From the NCBI GenBank assembly GCA_905234735.1, contig CAJOJA010000015.1, positions 1 to 64,000 on the forward strand: 64,000 nucleotides of DNA, written 5' to 3'. Both the position numbers and the translations under genes were made by a program. The stretch is from an uncultured Bacteroidaceae bacterium. Lineage in GTDB: Bacteria > Bacteroidota > Bacteroidia > Bacteroidales > Bacteroidaceae. This document shows, piece by piece, positions 33,174 to 42,274 of the stretch. How positions within the stretch are numbered: position 1 is the stretch's first letter; every line of letters begins with the position of its first letter. The notes below the pieces were generated by a model. It had not been told where the DNA came from. It did no database searches and was given only the letters and a program-made list of their open reading frames with translations.

Positions 33174-36100
33174 AGCGCATACTCATCATCTTAAACATCA
33201 TACTTGCCATAGTAAACGAAGTCCGGGCCGACAGCCTTACCTCCACTGCCGTTCATTTTGGGCATGAAGATGCAGCAGCACTCACGTTGTCGCTCCAGAA
33301 CGAAAATGAGCAGTGGAACTCTTATCAGTTCGTGCTCACATTGCCCGAGGGCATGGAATGGAAAAAGAGTGCCAAGGGGGAGTTCCTCTACGAACTCTCC
33401 TCGCGCCACGATGCCAGCTACGCCCTGACGGTTCACCAGCAGACCCCGACCCGTTACTCCGTGGTATGCTATTCTTCCAATGGCACTCCGCTAACAGGGA
33501 CTGAAGGCGAACTCATCTCCTTGACCATAGAGGCAAACGACTCGCTACGTGGGAAAAAACTGACAGCCCAGGTAAGCGAGATTCTATTCTCAACTAAGGC
33601 GGGGGAAGAAACGGCACTTGATGACCTCGCCATAGAAATACATGTGACGGCACCGCTGACGGTGACGGCAAACAGTTACACCCGCGAATATGGCGACCCC
33701 AACCCGACGTTTGATTATTCAACCAGCGGACCAGAAATAATTGGGATTCCCATGATATATTGTGAAGCCAATTCCACAACTCCCGTCGGTACATATCCTA
33801 TCGTCATCAGCAAAGGTAGTGTGGAAAACGAGAATGACTATTATGTCAACGGCACATTGACCATCATCAAGGCCCCGTTGACTATAACCGTCAGTTCTGC
33901 TACGAAACAACAGGGCGATCCAATGCCAGAGTTCACCATCACATACAGCGGATTCAAGAACGGCGAGACGGATGCTGTGCTGACAACATTGCCAACCGTC
34001 CAATGTGAGGCGACTGCAGGAAGCCCCAGTGGCACGTACCCTATAACACTAAGCGGGGCAGAAGCACAGAACTATGAAATCAAGTATGTCCATGCTTCTC
34101 TAACCGTGACAGAAGCTCCTCTTGTGATTGTGACGGCCAATAGCTACAGCCGCGAGTATGGCGACGAGAATCCATCATTTGGTTTCACGTCCGAAGGTGC
34201 TCCATTAGTGGGTGCGCCTACGATTACGTGTGAGGCCACGCCAACCTCCGTCGTTGGCACCTATCCGATAGTCATCAGCAAAGGCAGTGTTGCCAATTTC
34301 AACGATCGCTATGTCAACGGCACACTGACGGTGACAAAGGCTCCGCTGACCATTACCGTTAATGCTGTCAGCAAGCAGCAAGGCGACCCAATGCCAGAGT
34401 TCACGCTGACCTATGAGGGATTCAAAAACGGTGAGTCAAGTGCGGTGCTGACGACGCAGCCCACCATCACATGTGAAGCCACAGCCGATAGTCCCACTGG
34501 CACATATCCCATCAAGGTAAGCAATGCCGAGGCGCAGAACTATGAAATCACGTATGTAGACGGTACGCTCACCATATATAATGGCATCGTTTTCACTGCC
34601 AACAGCTACAGTCGAGAGTATGGTGAAGAAAACCCTACATTCAATTATATTTGGGAGGGAGCAGAACCGATAGGTACGCCTAACATCACTTGTACTGCTA
34701 CTTCATCATCCCCTGTAGGAACCTACCCGATTGTAATATCACGAGGTAGTGTCACCAATGTTGGCGATAGCTATGTAAATGGTACACTAACCATCATCCC
34801 TGCACCATTGACGGCAAAGGGTAAGGATGTGAGCCGCTATGAAGGAGAAGAGAATCCAACGCTGGAAGTGGAGTATAGCGGGTGGAAGTTGGATGATGAC
34901 GAGAGTGTACTTTCAGAGAAGGCTGTGGCTGTGACAGATGCTGACAGGAGCAGTCCGCCCGGAGATTATGCGATAAAGGTGACAGGCGGAGCCGCAGAGA
35001 ACTACGAGATAAAATATGAATCTGGCACATTGACTGTGCTGCCACTGCCGTCGTATCTTATTCCTCATGACGGAATGACATTCTATATTCCGGATGCCCA
35101 GGTCCATGAAGTGGTATTGACAACTAGTGAGGAAAAAGCACATGTGGAGATTCCCTCCTCTGTGCAGTTCGGAGAACAGACATGGACAGTGACATCGATT
35201 GCTGACAGTGTGTTTGCAGGGCATACGACTCTGATGACAGTAGTGATACCTGCCACTATCAAGGTCGTGGGCAAGGATGTTTTTGACGGATGCCGACATC
35301 TTGCGGCCATTGTGTGGCACTCGTCTTTGAAAATGACCAGTGATATGATGGGAAAATTCAGCAATCCTAACCTGTTGCTCTATGTTGCAGATAGGGAAAG
35401 CGCTCTGGATGGCGTGAAGAACCTCATAGACCTGAACGCCCTAACAGCAGAGAACATCGTGCTGACCGATGAGGGCAACACCAATGACTTCTATTGTCCA
35501 ATAGAGTTTACGGCAACCGATATCAGGTACAGCCATGAATATCTGCAGGAGACCCCTGCGGGTAGCAACCAGGGATGGGATGCGCTGACATTGCCCTTCG
35601 ACGTGTCAACTATAGAACATGAGGAGAAAGGCGAGATTCATCCCTTTGCCACATTGACGGACGATCAAATTCTCAAAGACGGAATGAAGCCTTTCTGGCT
35701 ATACGAGTACTCAGCCGAGGGATTCAAGGCGGCAGGCAGCATCGTGGCCAATACCCCGTATATTATATCCATGCCCAACGAGGATGCTCTGTGGGAGGGT
35801 TTTATCCTCAAGGGTACGGTGACGTTCCGTGCTGCGAACACTACCGTACGTGCCACAGCCGATGCTATCGAAGTGAAGGGCAGCGACCATACCTTCCATC
35901 CCAACTTCAGCAATCACGCTGGCGAAGGGGTCTATCTGTTGAACGTCGGTGAGCAGTGGAACGGTCGTGCCGAGGGTAGCGTGTTTGTGCAGGCACTGCG
36001 TGTGGCCCACCCCTTCGAGGCCTGCTTCACCAGCACTTCGGGTGTGAAGGCGTTCGGCATACAGACGGCAATGACCGATGGCATGGAGGAGATAATGAAG

Positions 36101-36205
36101 AATGAAGAGAATTCTCAACCCTTCTTCGACTTGACAGGCCGCTGCGTGGCGAAGCCGATGAAGGGCTTGTACATTGTGGGCGGAAAGAAATACATCAAAC
36201 GATAA
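33170..36205 (+). CDS. Large secreted MBG-repeat protein with BspA-like LRR and sorting tail
   Basis: A 1011-residue exported protein. A short signal peptide ends near VRADS, followed by a cohesin-like domain (about 25-160: LQNENEQWNSYQFVLTLPEGMEW). Six MBG-type repeats of about 75-80 residues follow (about 160-625), each with TANSYSREYGDENPTF or KQQGDPMPEFTL, then GTYPI and YVNGTLTI/YEIKYVDGTLT. A BspA-type leucine-rich segment (IADSVFAGHTTLMTVVIPATIKVVGKDVFDGC) comes next, then a C-terminal beta region and the tail FFDLTGRCVAKPMKGLYIVGGKKYIKR. MBG and BspA repeats are usual in adhesins. It is translationally coupled to the preceding gene (ATGA) and the next starts 2 bp after its stop. Confidence 0.83.
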   Translation: MKRILIILNIILAIVNEVRADSLTSTAVHFGHEDAAALTLSLQNENEQWNSYQFVLTLPEGMEWKKSAKGEFLYELSSRHDASYALTVHQQTPTRYSVVCYSSNGTPLTGTEGELISLTIEANDSLRGKKLTAQVSEILFSTKAGEETALDDLAIEIHVTAPLTVTANSYTREYGDPNPTFDYSTSGPEIIGIPMIYCEANSTTPVGTYPIVISKGSVENENDYYVNGTLTIIKAPLTITVSSATKQQGDPMPEFTITYSGFKNGETDAVLTTLPTVQCEATAGSPSGTYPITLSGAEAQNYEIKYVHASLTVTEAPLVIVTANSYSREYGDENPSFGFTSEGAPLVGAPTITCEATPTSVVGTYPIVISKGSVANFNDRYVNGTLTVTKAPLTITVNAVSKQQGDPMPEFTLTYEGFKNGESSAVLTTQPTITCEATADSPTGTYPIKVSNAEAQNYEITYVDGTLTIYNGIVFTANSYSREYGEENPTFNYIWEGAEPIGTPNITCTATSSSPVGTYPIVISRGSVTNVGDSYVNGTLTIIPAPLTAKGKDVSRYEGEENPTLEVEYSGWKLDDDESVLSEKAVAVTDADRSSPPGDYAIKVTGGAAENYEIKYESGTLTVLPLPSYLIPHDGMTFYIPDAQVHEVVLTTSEEKAHVEIPSSVQFGEQTWTVTSIADSVFAGHTTLMTVVIPATIKVVGKDVFDGCRHLAAIVWHSSLKMTSDMMGKFSNPNLLLYVADRESALDGVKNLIDLNALTAENIVLTDEGNTNDFYCPIEFTATDIRYSHEYLQETPAGSNQGWDALTLPFDVSTIEHEEKGEIHPFATLTDDQILKDGMKPFWLYEYSAEGFKAAGSIVANTPYIISMPNEDALWEGFILKGTVTFRAANTTVRATADAIEVKGSDHTFHPNFSNHAGEGVYLLNVGEQWNGRAEGSVFVQALRVAHPFEACFTSTSGVKAFGIQTAMTDGMEEIMKNEENSQPFFDLTGRCVAKPMKGLYIVGGKKYIKR

Positions 36206-36207
36206 GC

Positions 36208-37794
36208 ATGATGAAGGAAAAATCAAGGATAAGGGGCATATCGGCGGTGCTGACATTGCTGCTGCTACTGGTGGCGAGTTCTGCTGTGGCCCAACTGCGA
36301 GTGGACAAGTTCGAGGAACTCGTCAATGACCAAACGGCAAATAACTCCACAACCCGAGTCGAGGACGGCAATGGAAAATACTGTGCTCTGATAAAAGTGA
36401 AAGCACCACCCGTGGGGTTGGACAAATTTTACTTCAATGCCGGTGCCTTCGGTGTGAAGAAAAAAGCCGTCAATGGCAACGAGATTTGGGTCTATATCCC
36501 TCGTGAGGTGGAGAGCATCGCCATCAGCCATGAGCGGTTCACGGGAACGGAACTGGAATTTCCTGAACGGCTTCGTGACGGCAGCACGTACGAGTTGCTG
36601 CTGAACGTGGGCGGCGGACGGTTTGTGAACATCTTCACCCAAGGGGCAGAAGGAGCGCGTGTCACGGTTGATGACATTGAAGCGGGCTTGTCCCCTGTCT
36701 ACAACTACTACCTGCCCTTCGGCAAGCATCAATTGTCTGCCGTGAAAGATAAGTTTGAAGGACATTCGGAGGTGATGGTGGTAGAGGGCGAAGGCCTACA
36801 ATCCACCTACGTGCAACTTGCCGACCAGTCCTCGCACTTTGGCGATGTCCTCATCGAGGTGGACGACCCTAATGCGGAGATTTATTTCCAGGGCAAGCGA
36901 CGGGCTGCAGGCAGTTGGCGAACGGAACTGAGAGAGGGACACTACGAAGTGGTGACCCGGAAAAAGGACTGCCAAGATGCCGTCACGGTCTTCGATGTGG
37001 TGGCCGGTCAGGAGAACCGGGTGAGTGCCAAGCGTCCGGAGCCCTTCACGGGTAGTCTTCAACTGTATGTGCGCCCCCGTGGCACGAAGATTGTCTATGA
37101 CAACGATCAGACCTTTGACCCGTCGGAGGTGCGTGTGCTGCCTGTCGGGTTGCATCAGTTCCAGTTTAAGCATAGCGATTATGTGACGCAGGAACGCGAA
37201 ATCAGCGTGCGCAGAGATTCATTGACGGCTGATACCATAGTGCTGGAAGGAATCAACTACCTGAAGAGCAAGTGGGCATTTTACTTCGGTGTCGGTTATA
37301 CCTTGAGTAGTCTGGGCGGACTGACGGCTTATCTGGGTGGCGTGTACAGGCACGTGGATGTACAACTCAGTTACACCTTCGGTCTGAACAAAAGCAAGAA
37401 CGTGTATATGTACCAAAAAGCTGCAGAGGGGCACGAACTCCTGAGCGGAAATACCTACAAGATGAACGCAATGGCAGTGCGCGTGGGTTACCAATTCCGT
37501 CTGATTCCCCGTTTGGGCATCACGCCGCAGATCGGTTATCAGCAGCAGACGTTGACAGCACAAGTATTGAACGGTTATACTGGTAAATATTCCGATGGGG
37601 CCAAAGCTAGCAATTTAACGATAGGAGCCAAGATTCTGGTTGTACCCATTCATCGGGTCTATCTGTTCGTGAATCCCGAGTATGCTGTGAATATTAGCAA
37701 AGAGGAGTCTTTCAGCATGGCTGCAAAAGCTGCTGACTTCAGTGTCGGGGGATTCTCTGTAAGTGCAGGCGTGCTCGTGAATATCGGAAAGTGA
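36208..37794 (+). CDS. PEGA-domain protein with C-terminal outer-membrane barrel
   Basis: A 528-residue exported protein. A signal peptide ends at SSAVAQ. Several PEGA-like beta-domains follow (SSHFGDVLIEVDDPNAEIYFQGKRRAAGSWRTELREGHYEVVTRKKDCQD and GSLQLYVRPRGTKIVYDNDQ...LPVGLHQFQFKHSDYVTQEREISV). From about 345 on, alternating hydrophobic/aromatic strands (WAFYFGVGYTLSSLGGLTAYLGGVYRHVDVQLSYTFGL to FSVSAGVLVNIGK) suggest a small outer-membrane beta-barrel. PEGA domains commonly sit in envelope assemblies. By position it is the likely membrane anchor or assembly platform of the six-gene locus. Function is not known. Confidence 0.75.
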   Translation: MMKEKSRIRGISAVLTLLLLLVASSAVAQLRVDKFEELVNDQTANNSTTRVEDGNGKYCALIKVKAPPVGLDKFYFNAGAFGVKKKAVNGNEIWVYIPREVESIAISHERFTGTELEFPERLRDGSTYELLLNVGGGRFVNIFTQGAEGARVTVDDIEAGLSPVYNYYLPFGKHQLSAVKDKFEGHSEVMVVEGEGLQSTYVQLADQSSHFGDVLIEVDDPNAEIYFQGKRRAAGSWRTELREGHYEVVTRKKDCQDAVTVFDVVAGQENRVSAKRPEPFTGSLQLYVRPRGTKIVYDNDQTFDPSEVRVLPVGLHQFQFKHSDYVTQEREISVRRDSLTADTIVLEGINYLKSKWAFYFGVGYTLSSLGGLTAYLGGVYRHVDVQLSYTFGLNKSKNVYMYQKAAEGHELLSGNTYKMNAMAVRVGYQFRLIPRLGITPQIGYQQQTLTAQVLNGYTGKYSDGAKASNLTIGAKILVVPIHRVYLFVNPEYAVNISKEESFSMAAKAADFSVGGFSVSAGVLVNIGK

Positions 37795-37816
37795 TTTTAT
37801 TAGTTCAATATAGATT

Positions 37817-39133
37817 ATGAGAACAGACAATACATACATAATTGGGTGGTTGGCGGCAGTGCTTCTCCTACTGACAGCCTGCAACGGCGACAACCAGCAG
37901 CCCGATGTGATGAGTGCTGACCTGCTGGCGGTAGGCAGTGCCATTGAGGTCAGTGGAGGTGCATCAAAAGATACCATCCAAGTGGAGGCCAATTGCAACT
38001 GGACGGTTACGACCCAGAACAGTTGGATTCATATCATCAATCCGAAAGACGGTCATGGAAGTGGTACCCAGAACCTGGTGCTTGACATTGATGCCAGTCC
38101 GCTAATTACGTCGCAAACCGGCAAACTGATTATCCGTAGCACGGATGGTATTGAGCGCATTGTCACCGTGACGCAGCGTGCTGGGGATGCAATAATTGAC
38201 ATGGACACCACAGAAGTTTTTTTCAAGTTTTCCGGTGGGGAAAAAACAATCAATATTAAAAGTAATGTACAGTGGACCGCCACCTGCGACGAGAGTTGGT
38301 TGAAAGTGAGCATAGACTCCGAAAAATGGGATTCTGAGGTGACGGCTAATGGTGACCCCAAACCATTTGACCAAAAACTATACTTGCATGCGGATGCCAA
38401 CAATAGTGTGGAACAACTGGAAGGTACTATTACTTTTCGTGCCCAGGATGGAAACAGAACATCCAAAGTGAGGGTAACAGTGGGAAGTCGTGAACCCAAT
38501 ATGAGAATTCTACCCCCAAATGACACCATTCAGATACCTGCCTTGGGTAATAGAGTGGATACATTTTATGTGAACTGTAACTATGATTGGGAGGCCACTG
38601 CAACAATGGCAGACGGTGGAGAATGGTTTCATTTTACAGAAGGCAATCCTTCCTATCACTATCGTGGTCAGGCCAACAATAACTATTTTTCTCTAAGTTG
38701 GTTTTTAGATCCCAATCCCTCACTGCTAAAACGTACTGCCAAAGTCACATTTAGCATTGGCAATAAGGACTATGCAACGCGTATAGTCATACAAGATGTA
38801 GGCACACTCCCTAATATCGTGAATGTGAAATGCAGAGACATTACACATACTTCTGCCACTATTTCTTTCCAACAGAGTTACGACACCTTTGAAATTAAGG
38901 AATGTGGTGTGCGCTACAGTACGGATGAATCTAATGTACAAAATGGTAAAGATGAAAAGGGTACTGTGCAGGATAAGCCCGAAATAAACTTGAAAGACTT
39001 ATCTCCAAACACTGTATATTACGTCTGTGCCTATGCCACCAATGCCGTGGGCACCCGATATAGCAGTGTGGTATCCTTCCGGACACGTAGTGTGCCGGGA
39101 CGGGATGATCACGGGGATCCCGATATAGAATAG
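37817..39133 (+). CDS. BACON-domain lipoprotein with C-terminal fibronectin-type domain
   Basis: A 438-residue lipoprotein. The lipobox is LLLTAC, so lipid attachment is at Cys24 or close by. Two to three BACON-type domains follow (IEVSGGASKDTIQVEANCNWTVTTQNSWIHI; VFFKFSGGEKTINIKSNVQWTATCDESWLKV; a third weaker one with TFYVNCNYDWEATATM). A fibronectin type III-like domain closes the protein (ITHTSATISFQQSYDTFEIKECGVRYSTDE to YYVCAYATNAVGTRYSSVVSFRT). BACON domains are found in surface glycan- or mucin-binding proteins. The central part is A/T-rich. The gap to the previous gene is 22 bp. There is no catalytic domain, so a binding or structural role is likely. Confidence 0.82.
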   Translation: MRTDNTYIIGWLAAVLLLLTACNGDNQQPDVMSADLLAVGSAIEVSGGASKDTIQVEANCNWTVTTQNSWIHIINPKDGHGSGTQNLVLDIDASPLITSQTGKLIIRSTDGIERIVTVTQRAGDAIIDMDTTEVFFKFSGGEKTINIKSNVQWTATCDESWLKVSIDSEKWDSEVTANGDPKPFDQKLYLHADANNSVEQLEGTITFRAQDGNRTSKVRVTVGSREPNMRILPPNDTIQIPALGNRVDTFYVNCNYDWEATATMADGGEWFHFTEGNPSYHYRGQANNNYFSLSWFLDPNPSLLKRTAKVTFSIGNKDYATRIVIQDVGTLPNIVNVKCRDITHTSATISFQQSYDTFEIKECGVRYSTDESNVQNGKDEKGTVQDKPEINLKDLSPNTVYYVCAYATNAVGTRYSSVVSFRTRSVPGRDDHGDPDIE

Positions 39134-39164
39134 CAATGTATAAATAATGTATATCCAAGGAACA

Positions 39165-41087
39165 ATGAAGAGGCTATTTACGACAAGCTTTCTTGTAGTG
39201 CTCATGCTGTCGGTGATGCCGACGAATGCGCAGAACCTGAAAGAGAACAGGCAAAAGGCAGAAGTAATTCAGAGGGACGACTCCTACTATTCGGCTATTG
39301 GTACGGGCAAGGACGAGTACGAGGCAGGGAAAATAGCTCGAGTTGAACTGATGAACCAGATATCCTCTACGATTGAAAGCAAATTTGACTGGAACCTGAA
39401 GGAACTGAATCAGGGCGGAAACCTCACCACCCACAGTGTGATGAACAATATCATGAAGACCTATTCGGGTGGAGAGTTGAAAGATACAAAGCCTTTGGTG
39501 CTGGAGCGCAAGGGGGGCGAGGTTACCGTGATGTGTTATGTTGCCAAATCCACAGTAGAGGGGGTCTTCCGTAAGCGTGTGGAACGGGTGCTTCAATATG
39601 TGATTGATGGTTTGGGTGCCGAAGAGCAGGGCAAGATAGACGTGGCACTGAAAAGTTTCACCTGGGCTCTGGGCTTGCTGCGAACTGTCCAATATCCCAG
39701 CGACCTCACCTATGCCGTTGAGGGACCGACGGCCGGAAACAAGATTCTCGTAAATTGGCTGCCCATGCACATCAATAACATCCTCAAGAACCTGAAGACG
39801 CAAATCTCTGACATAGATGAACAGAAGGTTCAACTATGGGTAACCTATCACGGGAAGCCTGTCACCAGCATTGACCTGCAATATGACGGAGATGACAATC
39901 GCAGTCACTCGATTGGAATCGGGGACGGAAAAGGGTGTTACGATCTCCAAAGAGGCCAATCGGCGGACAATATTGTGATGAAATATAAGTATGCCTACGA
40001 AAATGAAATGGCCAATGACAACGAATTGAGAATGGTGTCGGAGTTCTTTAAGGTGCCATCCTTCGAGAGTGCAGAGTTCACCGTTTACAAGGGTGGCAAA
40101 CGGGAGATGAAGGCTGCAGCCGAGCAGTTCCAGACCTCGGCGCAGGAGGCTGCCACACCCCACACGGGCTTCCTCAAGCGCAACCAGGCCAAAGACTACA
40201 TTGGTACTGTGATGAGGATTGCAGAGGCAGTACAGCGCAAGGAGTATGAGAGTGTGAGGGAACTGTTCACGCCAGAAGGTTATGAGATATATGAAAAGTT
40301 GCTACACTACGGGCAGGCCCGCATCCTGACTATTCCCGAACTGCACTGCTACCCCTACAGCGACAAAGAAAAGAAAGTCATCTGCCGCAGCATACCTATG
40401 CAGTTCACCTATCCAGGCACCCAGCGCTCGTTCACGGAAGATGTCTATTTTACCTTTAACGCTCAGGACATGATAGAATGTGTTGCCTTTGGGCTGGACA
40501 AGGCTACACGGAATGAAATAAACACGGACGAGCATCTGGCAGCATGGGGAGAGGAGAAGTGTGAGTTGCTGAACATCTTCCTGGAAGACTACAAGACGGC
40601 CTGGGCACTGAAACGACTGGATTACATCGAGGGTATCTTTGCCGACAATGCCCGTATCATCACGGGCCACGTGCTCAAACCGGCTGTGCTTAGCAACCGC
40701 ACACAGGGTGATGGGGTTAAGCACCTATACAGTCATCCGCTGATAAAATATACCGAGCAGAACAAGCAGGAATATATGAAAAACCTGGAGAAGTGTTTCA
40801 AAAGCAATGAGTTCATTAACATTCGCTTCACCGACTGCATGATTAAGAAACTGGCAGGGGAGCACTTCTACGTCAATATCCGGCAGGATTATTACTCCAA
40901 TACCTATAGTGACACGGGATTCCTCTGTCTGATGGTGGATGTGTCCAATCCGCTGACGCCACTCATCCAGTACCGTACCTGGCAACCGGAGCGCGATCCC
41001 AACATTAATAATAAGTGGAAGGAGGAAGAGCGCGCCAGTGGTGATGGCCGCTTCTGGGGTGTCATTACCGGAAGTTCTTTCAAATAG
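39165..41087 (+). CDS. Exported LPP20-like protein of unknown function
   Basis: A 640-residue protein. A signal peptide ends at PTNAQN. The first 130 residues (YYSAIGTGKDEYEAGKIARVELMNQISSTIESKF) resemble the LPP20 lipoprotein domain, but there is no lipobox Cys. The remainder (about 190-640) contains no domain I recognise; GTVMRIAEAVQRKEYESVRELFTPEGYEIYEKLL and a later WALKRLDYIEGIFADNARIITG look like two NTF2/SnoaL-like units, which is only a suggestion. I use the ATG 39165 where the signal peptide begins. It is last in the six-gene run and convergent with xerD, 6 bp apart. Confidence 0.65.
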   Translation: MKRLFTTSFLVVLMLSVMPTNAQNLKENRQKAEVIQRDDSYYSAIGTGKDEYEAGKIARVELMNQISSTIESKFDWNLKELNQGGNLTTHSVMNNIMKTYSGGELKDTKPLVLERKGGEVTVMCYVAKSTVEGVFRKRVERVLQYVIDGLGAEEQGKIDVALKSFTWALGLLRTVQYPSDLTYAVEGPTAGNKILVNWLPMHINNILKNLKTQISDIDEQKVQLWVTYHGKPVTSIDLQYDGDDNRSHSIGIGDGKGCYDLQRGQSADNIVMKYKYAYENEMANDNELRMVSEFFKVPSFESAEFTVYKGGKREMKAAAEQFQTSAQEAATPHTGFLKRNQAKDYIGTVMRIAEAVQRKEYESVRELFTPEGYEIYEKLLHYGQARILTIPELHCYPYSDKEKKVICRSIPMQFTYPGTQRSFTEDVYFTFNAQDMIECVAFGLDKATRNEINTDEHLAAWGEEKCELLNIFLEDYKTAWALKRLDYIEGIFADNARIITGHVLKPAVLSNRTQGDGVKHLYSHPLIKYTEQNKQEYMKNLEKCFKSNEFINIRFTDCMIKKLAGEHFYVNIRQDYYSNTYSDTGFLCLMVDVSNPLTPLIQYRTWQPERDPNINNKWKEEERASGDGRFWGVITGSSFK

Positions 41088-41093
41088 ATTCCG

Positions 41094-42029
41094 TTAGGTT
41101 CGTTTTTTCGTGTTGCGGGGATGGCAGGTCAGGATCTCCTCGCGCAGATGCTGACGGTCGAGATGCAAGTAGATTTCGGTGGTGGAGATGGACTCGTGGC
41201 CCAACATGGCCTGGACGCCGCGCAGGTTGGCTCCGCGTTCCAGCAGGTGGGTGGCAAAGGAGTGGCGGAAGGTGTGGGGCGAGATTTCCTTCTGTATGCC
41301 GGCCAGTTGGGCATACTGCTTGATGTTGTGGAAGACGGTGATGCGGCTTAGGTGGCGTCCGCGCTGAACGGAGACGAAGACGTAGTCCTCCTCGCCGGGC
41401 TTGATGTTTACCCGCTGGCGTACGACGAACCAGCGGCGCAGTTCTTCGATGGCCGTCTCGGAGATGGGGATGAGGCGGTCCTTGTTGCCCTTGCCGCGAA
41501 CGTGGATGTAGCCCTCCTCGAGGAAGAGGTCGGAGAACGTGAGGTTGCACAGTTCCGACACGCGCAGGCCGCAGCTGTAGAGGGCCTCGACGATGGCGTG
41601 GTCGCGTATGCCTTCGTCCTTAGACTGGTCGATGGATTGCAGAATCTGGTCGATTTCATCGAGGCTTAGCACCTGTGGCAGGTACAGCCCGCGGCTGGGC
41701 GAAGCCAGCAGTTCGGTGGGGTCTTGTCGGATTTCCTTCTCGACGAAAAGGAAATGGTAGAACGAGCGTACGCCTGCCAGGACGCGTGCAATGGTCTTGT
41801 GCGAAATGCCCCTGTCGAGCAGCGAGGCGGCAAAACGGTCGAGCTGTTCCAGCGTCACTTCGCGGAAGTCGATGCCCTCGCCGGTGTAGTAGTCGATGAG
41901 TTTTTGCAGGTCGCGCATGTAGGCGTCCAGCGTGTTTGCCGAAAAGGCCTTCTCCAGTCGCAGATACTGACTATAGCGACGCAGTATGGGGACGGGAATC
42001 ACGTTGTTATTTGTTATTTTTGCCTTCAT
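41094..42029 (-). CDS. xerD: Tyrosine recombinase XerD
   Basis: A 311-residue site-specific recombinase that with XerC normally resolves chromosome dimers at dif. The N-terminal SAM-like core-binding domain is about 12-105 (FSANTLDAYMRDLQKLIDYY). Catalytic residues are visible: Arg in SCGLRVSELCNL, Lys in GKGNKDRLIP, HTFRHSFATHLLERG with H-x2-R and His, and the Tyr nucleophile in STTEIYLHLD. Length and collinearity fit chromosomal XerD rather than an integrase, so the adjacent accessory genes need not be its mobile cargo. The minus-strand -7 box at 42037 sits inside a palindromic repeat. Confidence 0.92.
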   Translation of the reverse strand: MKAKITNNNVIPVPILRRYSQYLRLEKAFSANTLDAYMRDLQKLIDYYTGEGIDFREVTLEQLDRFAASLLDRGISHKTIARVLAGVRSFYHFLFVEKEIRQDPTELLASPSRGLYLPQVLSLDEIDQILQSIDQSKDEGIRDHAIVEALYSCGLRVSELCNLTFSDLFLEEGYIHVRGKGNKDRLIPISETAIEELRRWFVVRQRVNIKPGEEDYVFVSVQRGRHLSRITVFHNIKQYAQLAGIQKEISPHTFRHSFATHLLERGANLRGVQAMLGHESISTTEIYLHLDRQHLREEILTCHPRNTKKRT

Positions 42030-42036
42030 CGTCCTG

Positions 42037-42044
42037 CAAAGATA
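42037..42044 (-). promoter_or_regulatory. -7 box (TATCTTTG, minus strand) of xerD
   Basis: CAAAGATA on the plus strand, 7 bp before the xerD start, implying an almost leaderless message if used. Confidence 0.45.
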
Positions 42045-42134
42045 CGATTAAGCGAGGGATAAAACAAATTTATTTGATTTTATCCGAGCGTGAGTATCTT
42101 AGAACGCAGTTCAGAGTACGATTAAGCGAGGGAT
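42041..42134. repeat. Palindrome plus 18-bp direct repeat upstream of xerD
   Basis: TACGATTAAGCGAGGGAT occurs at 42043-42060 and again at 42117-42134. Between them GGATAAAACAAAT pairs with ATTTGATTTTATCC (one extra base), and outer GATAC pairs with GTATC, giving an imperfect palindrome over 42041-42098. Confidence 0.75.
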
Positions 42135-42239
42135 TTCTTGCTCCGTTTTACTGTGCAAGCGTAGGCCAAAGGCCGTCCGATTAGGAACAATGAATTGAAG
42201 AAAAGTCACTACCTATTTTGCGTTACACAAAAAAAGTAG

Positions 42240-42247
42240 TAACTTTG
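42240..42247 (+). promoter_or_regulatory. -7 box TAACTTTG
   Basis: Lies 27 bp upstream of the AAA ATPase ATG at 42275. Confidence 0.55.
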
Positions 42248-42274
42248 TAGCGCATATTACTAAATGTAACGACT

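Noticed and set aside
33660-35040. DNA repeats in the MBG gene considered as a satellite or CRISPR
   Set aside because: They are diverged protein-domain repeats of about 75-80 codons in one frame.
41094-42029. XerD as an integrase of a mobile island
   Set aside because: Length and motifs fit the chromosomal dimer-resolution enzyme; no attachment repeats bracket the accessory genes.
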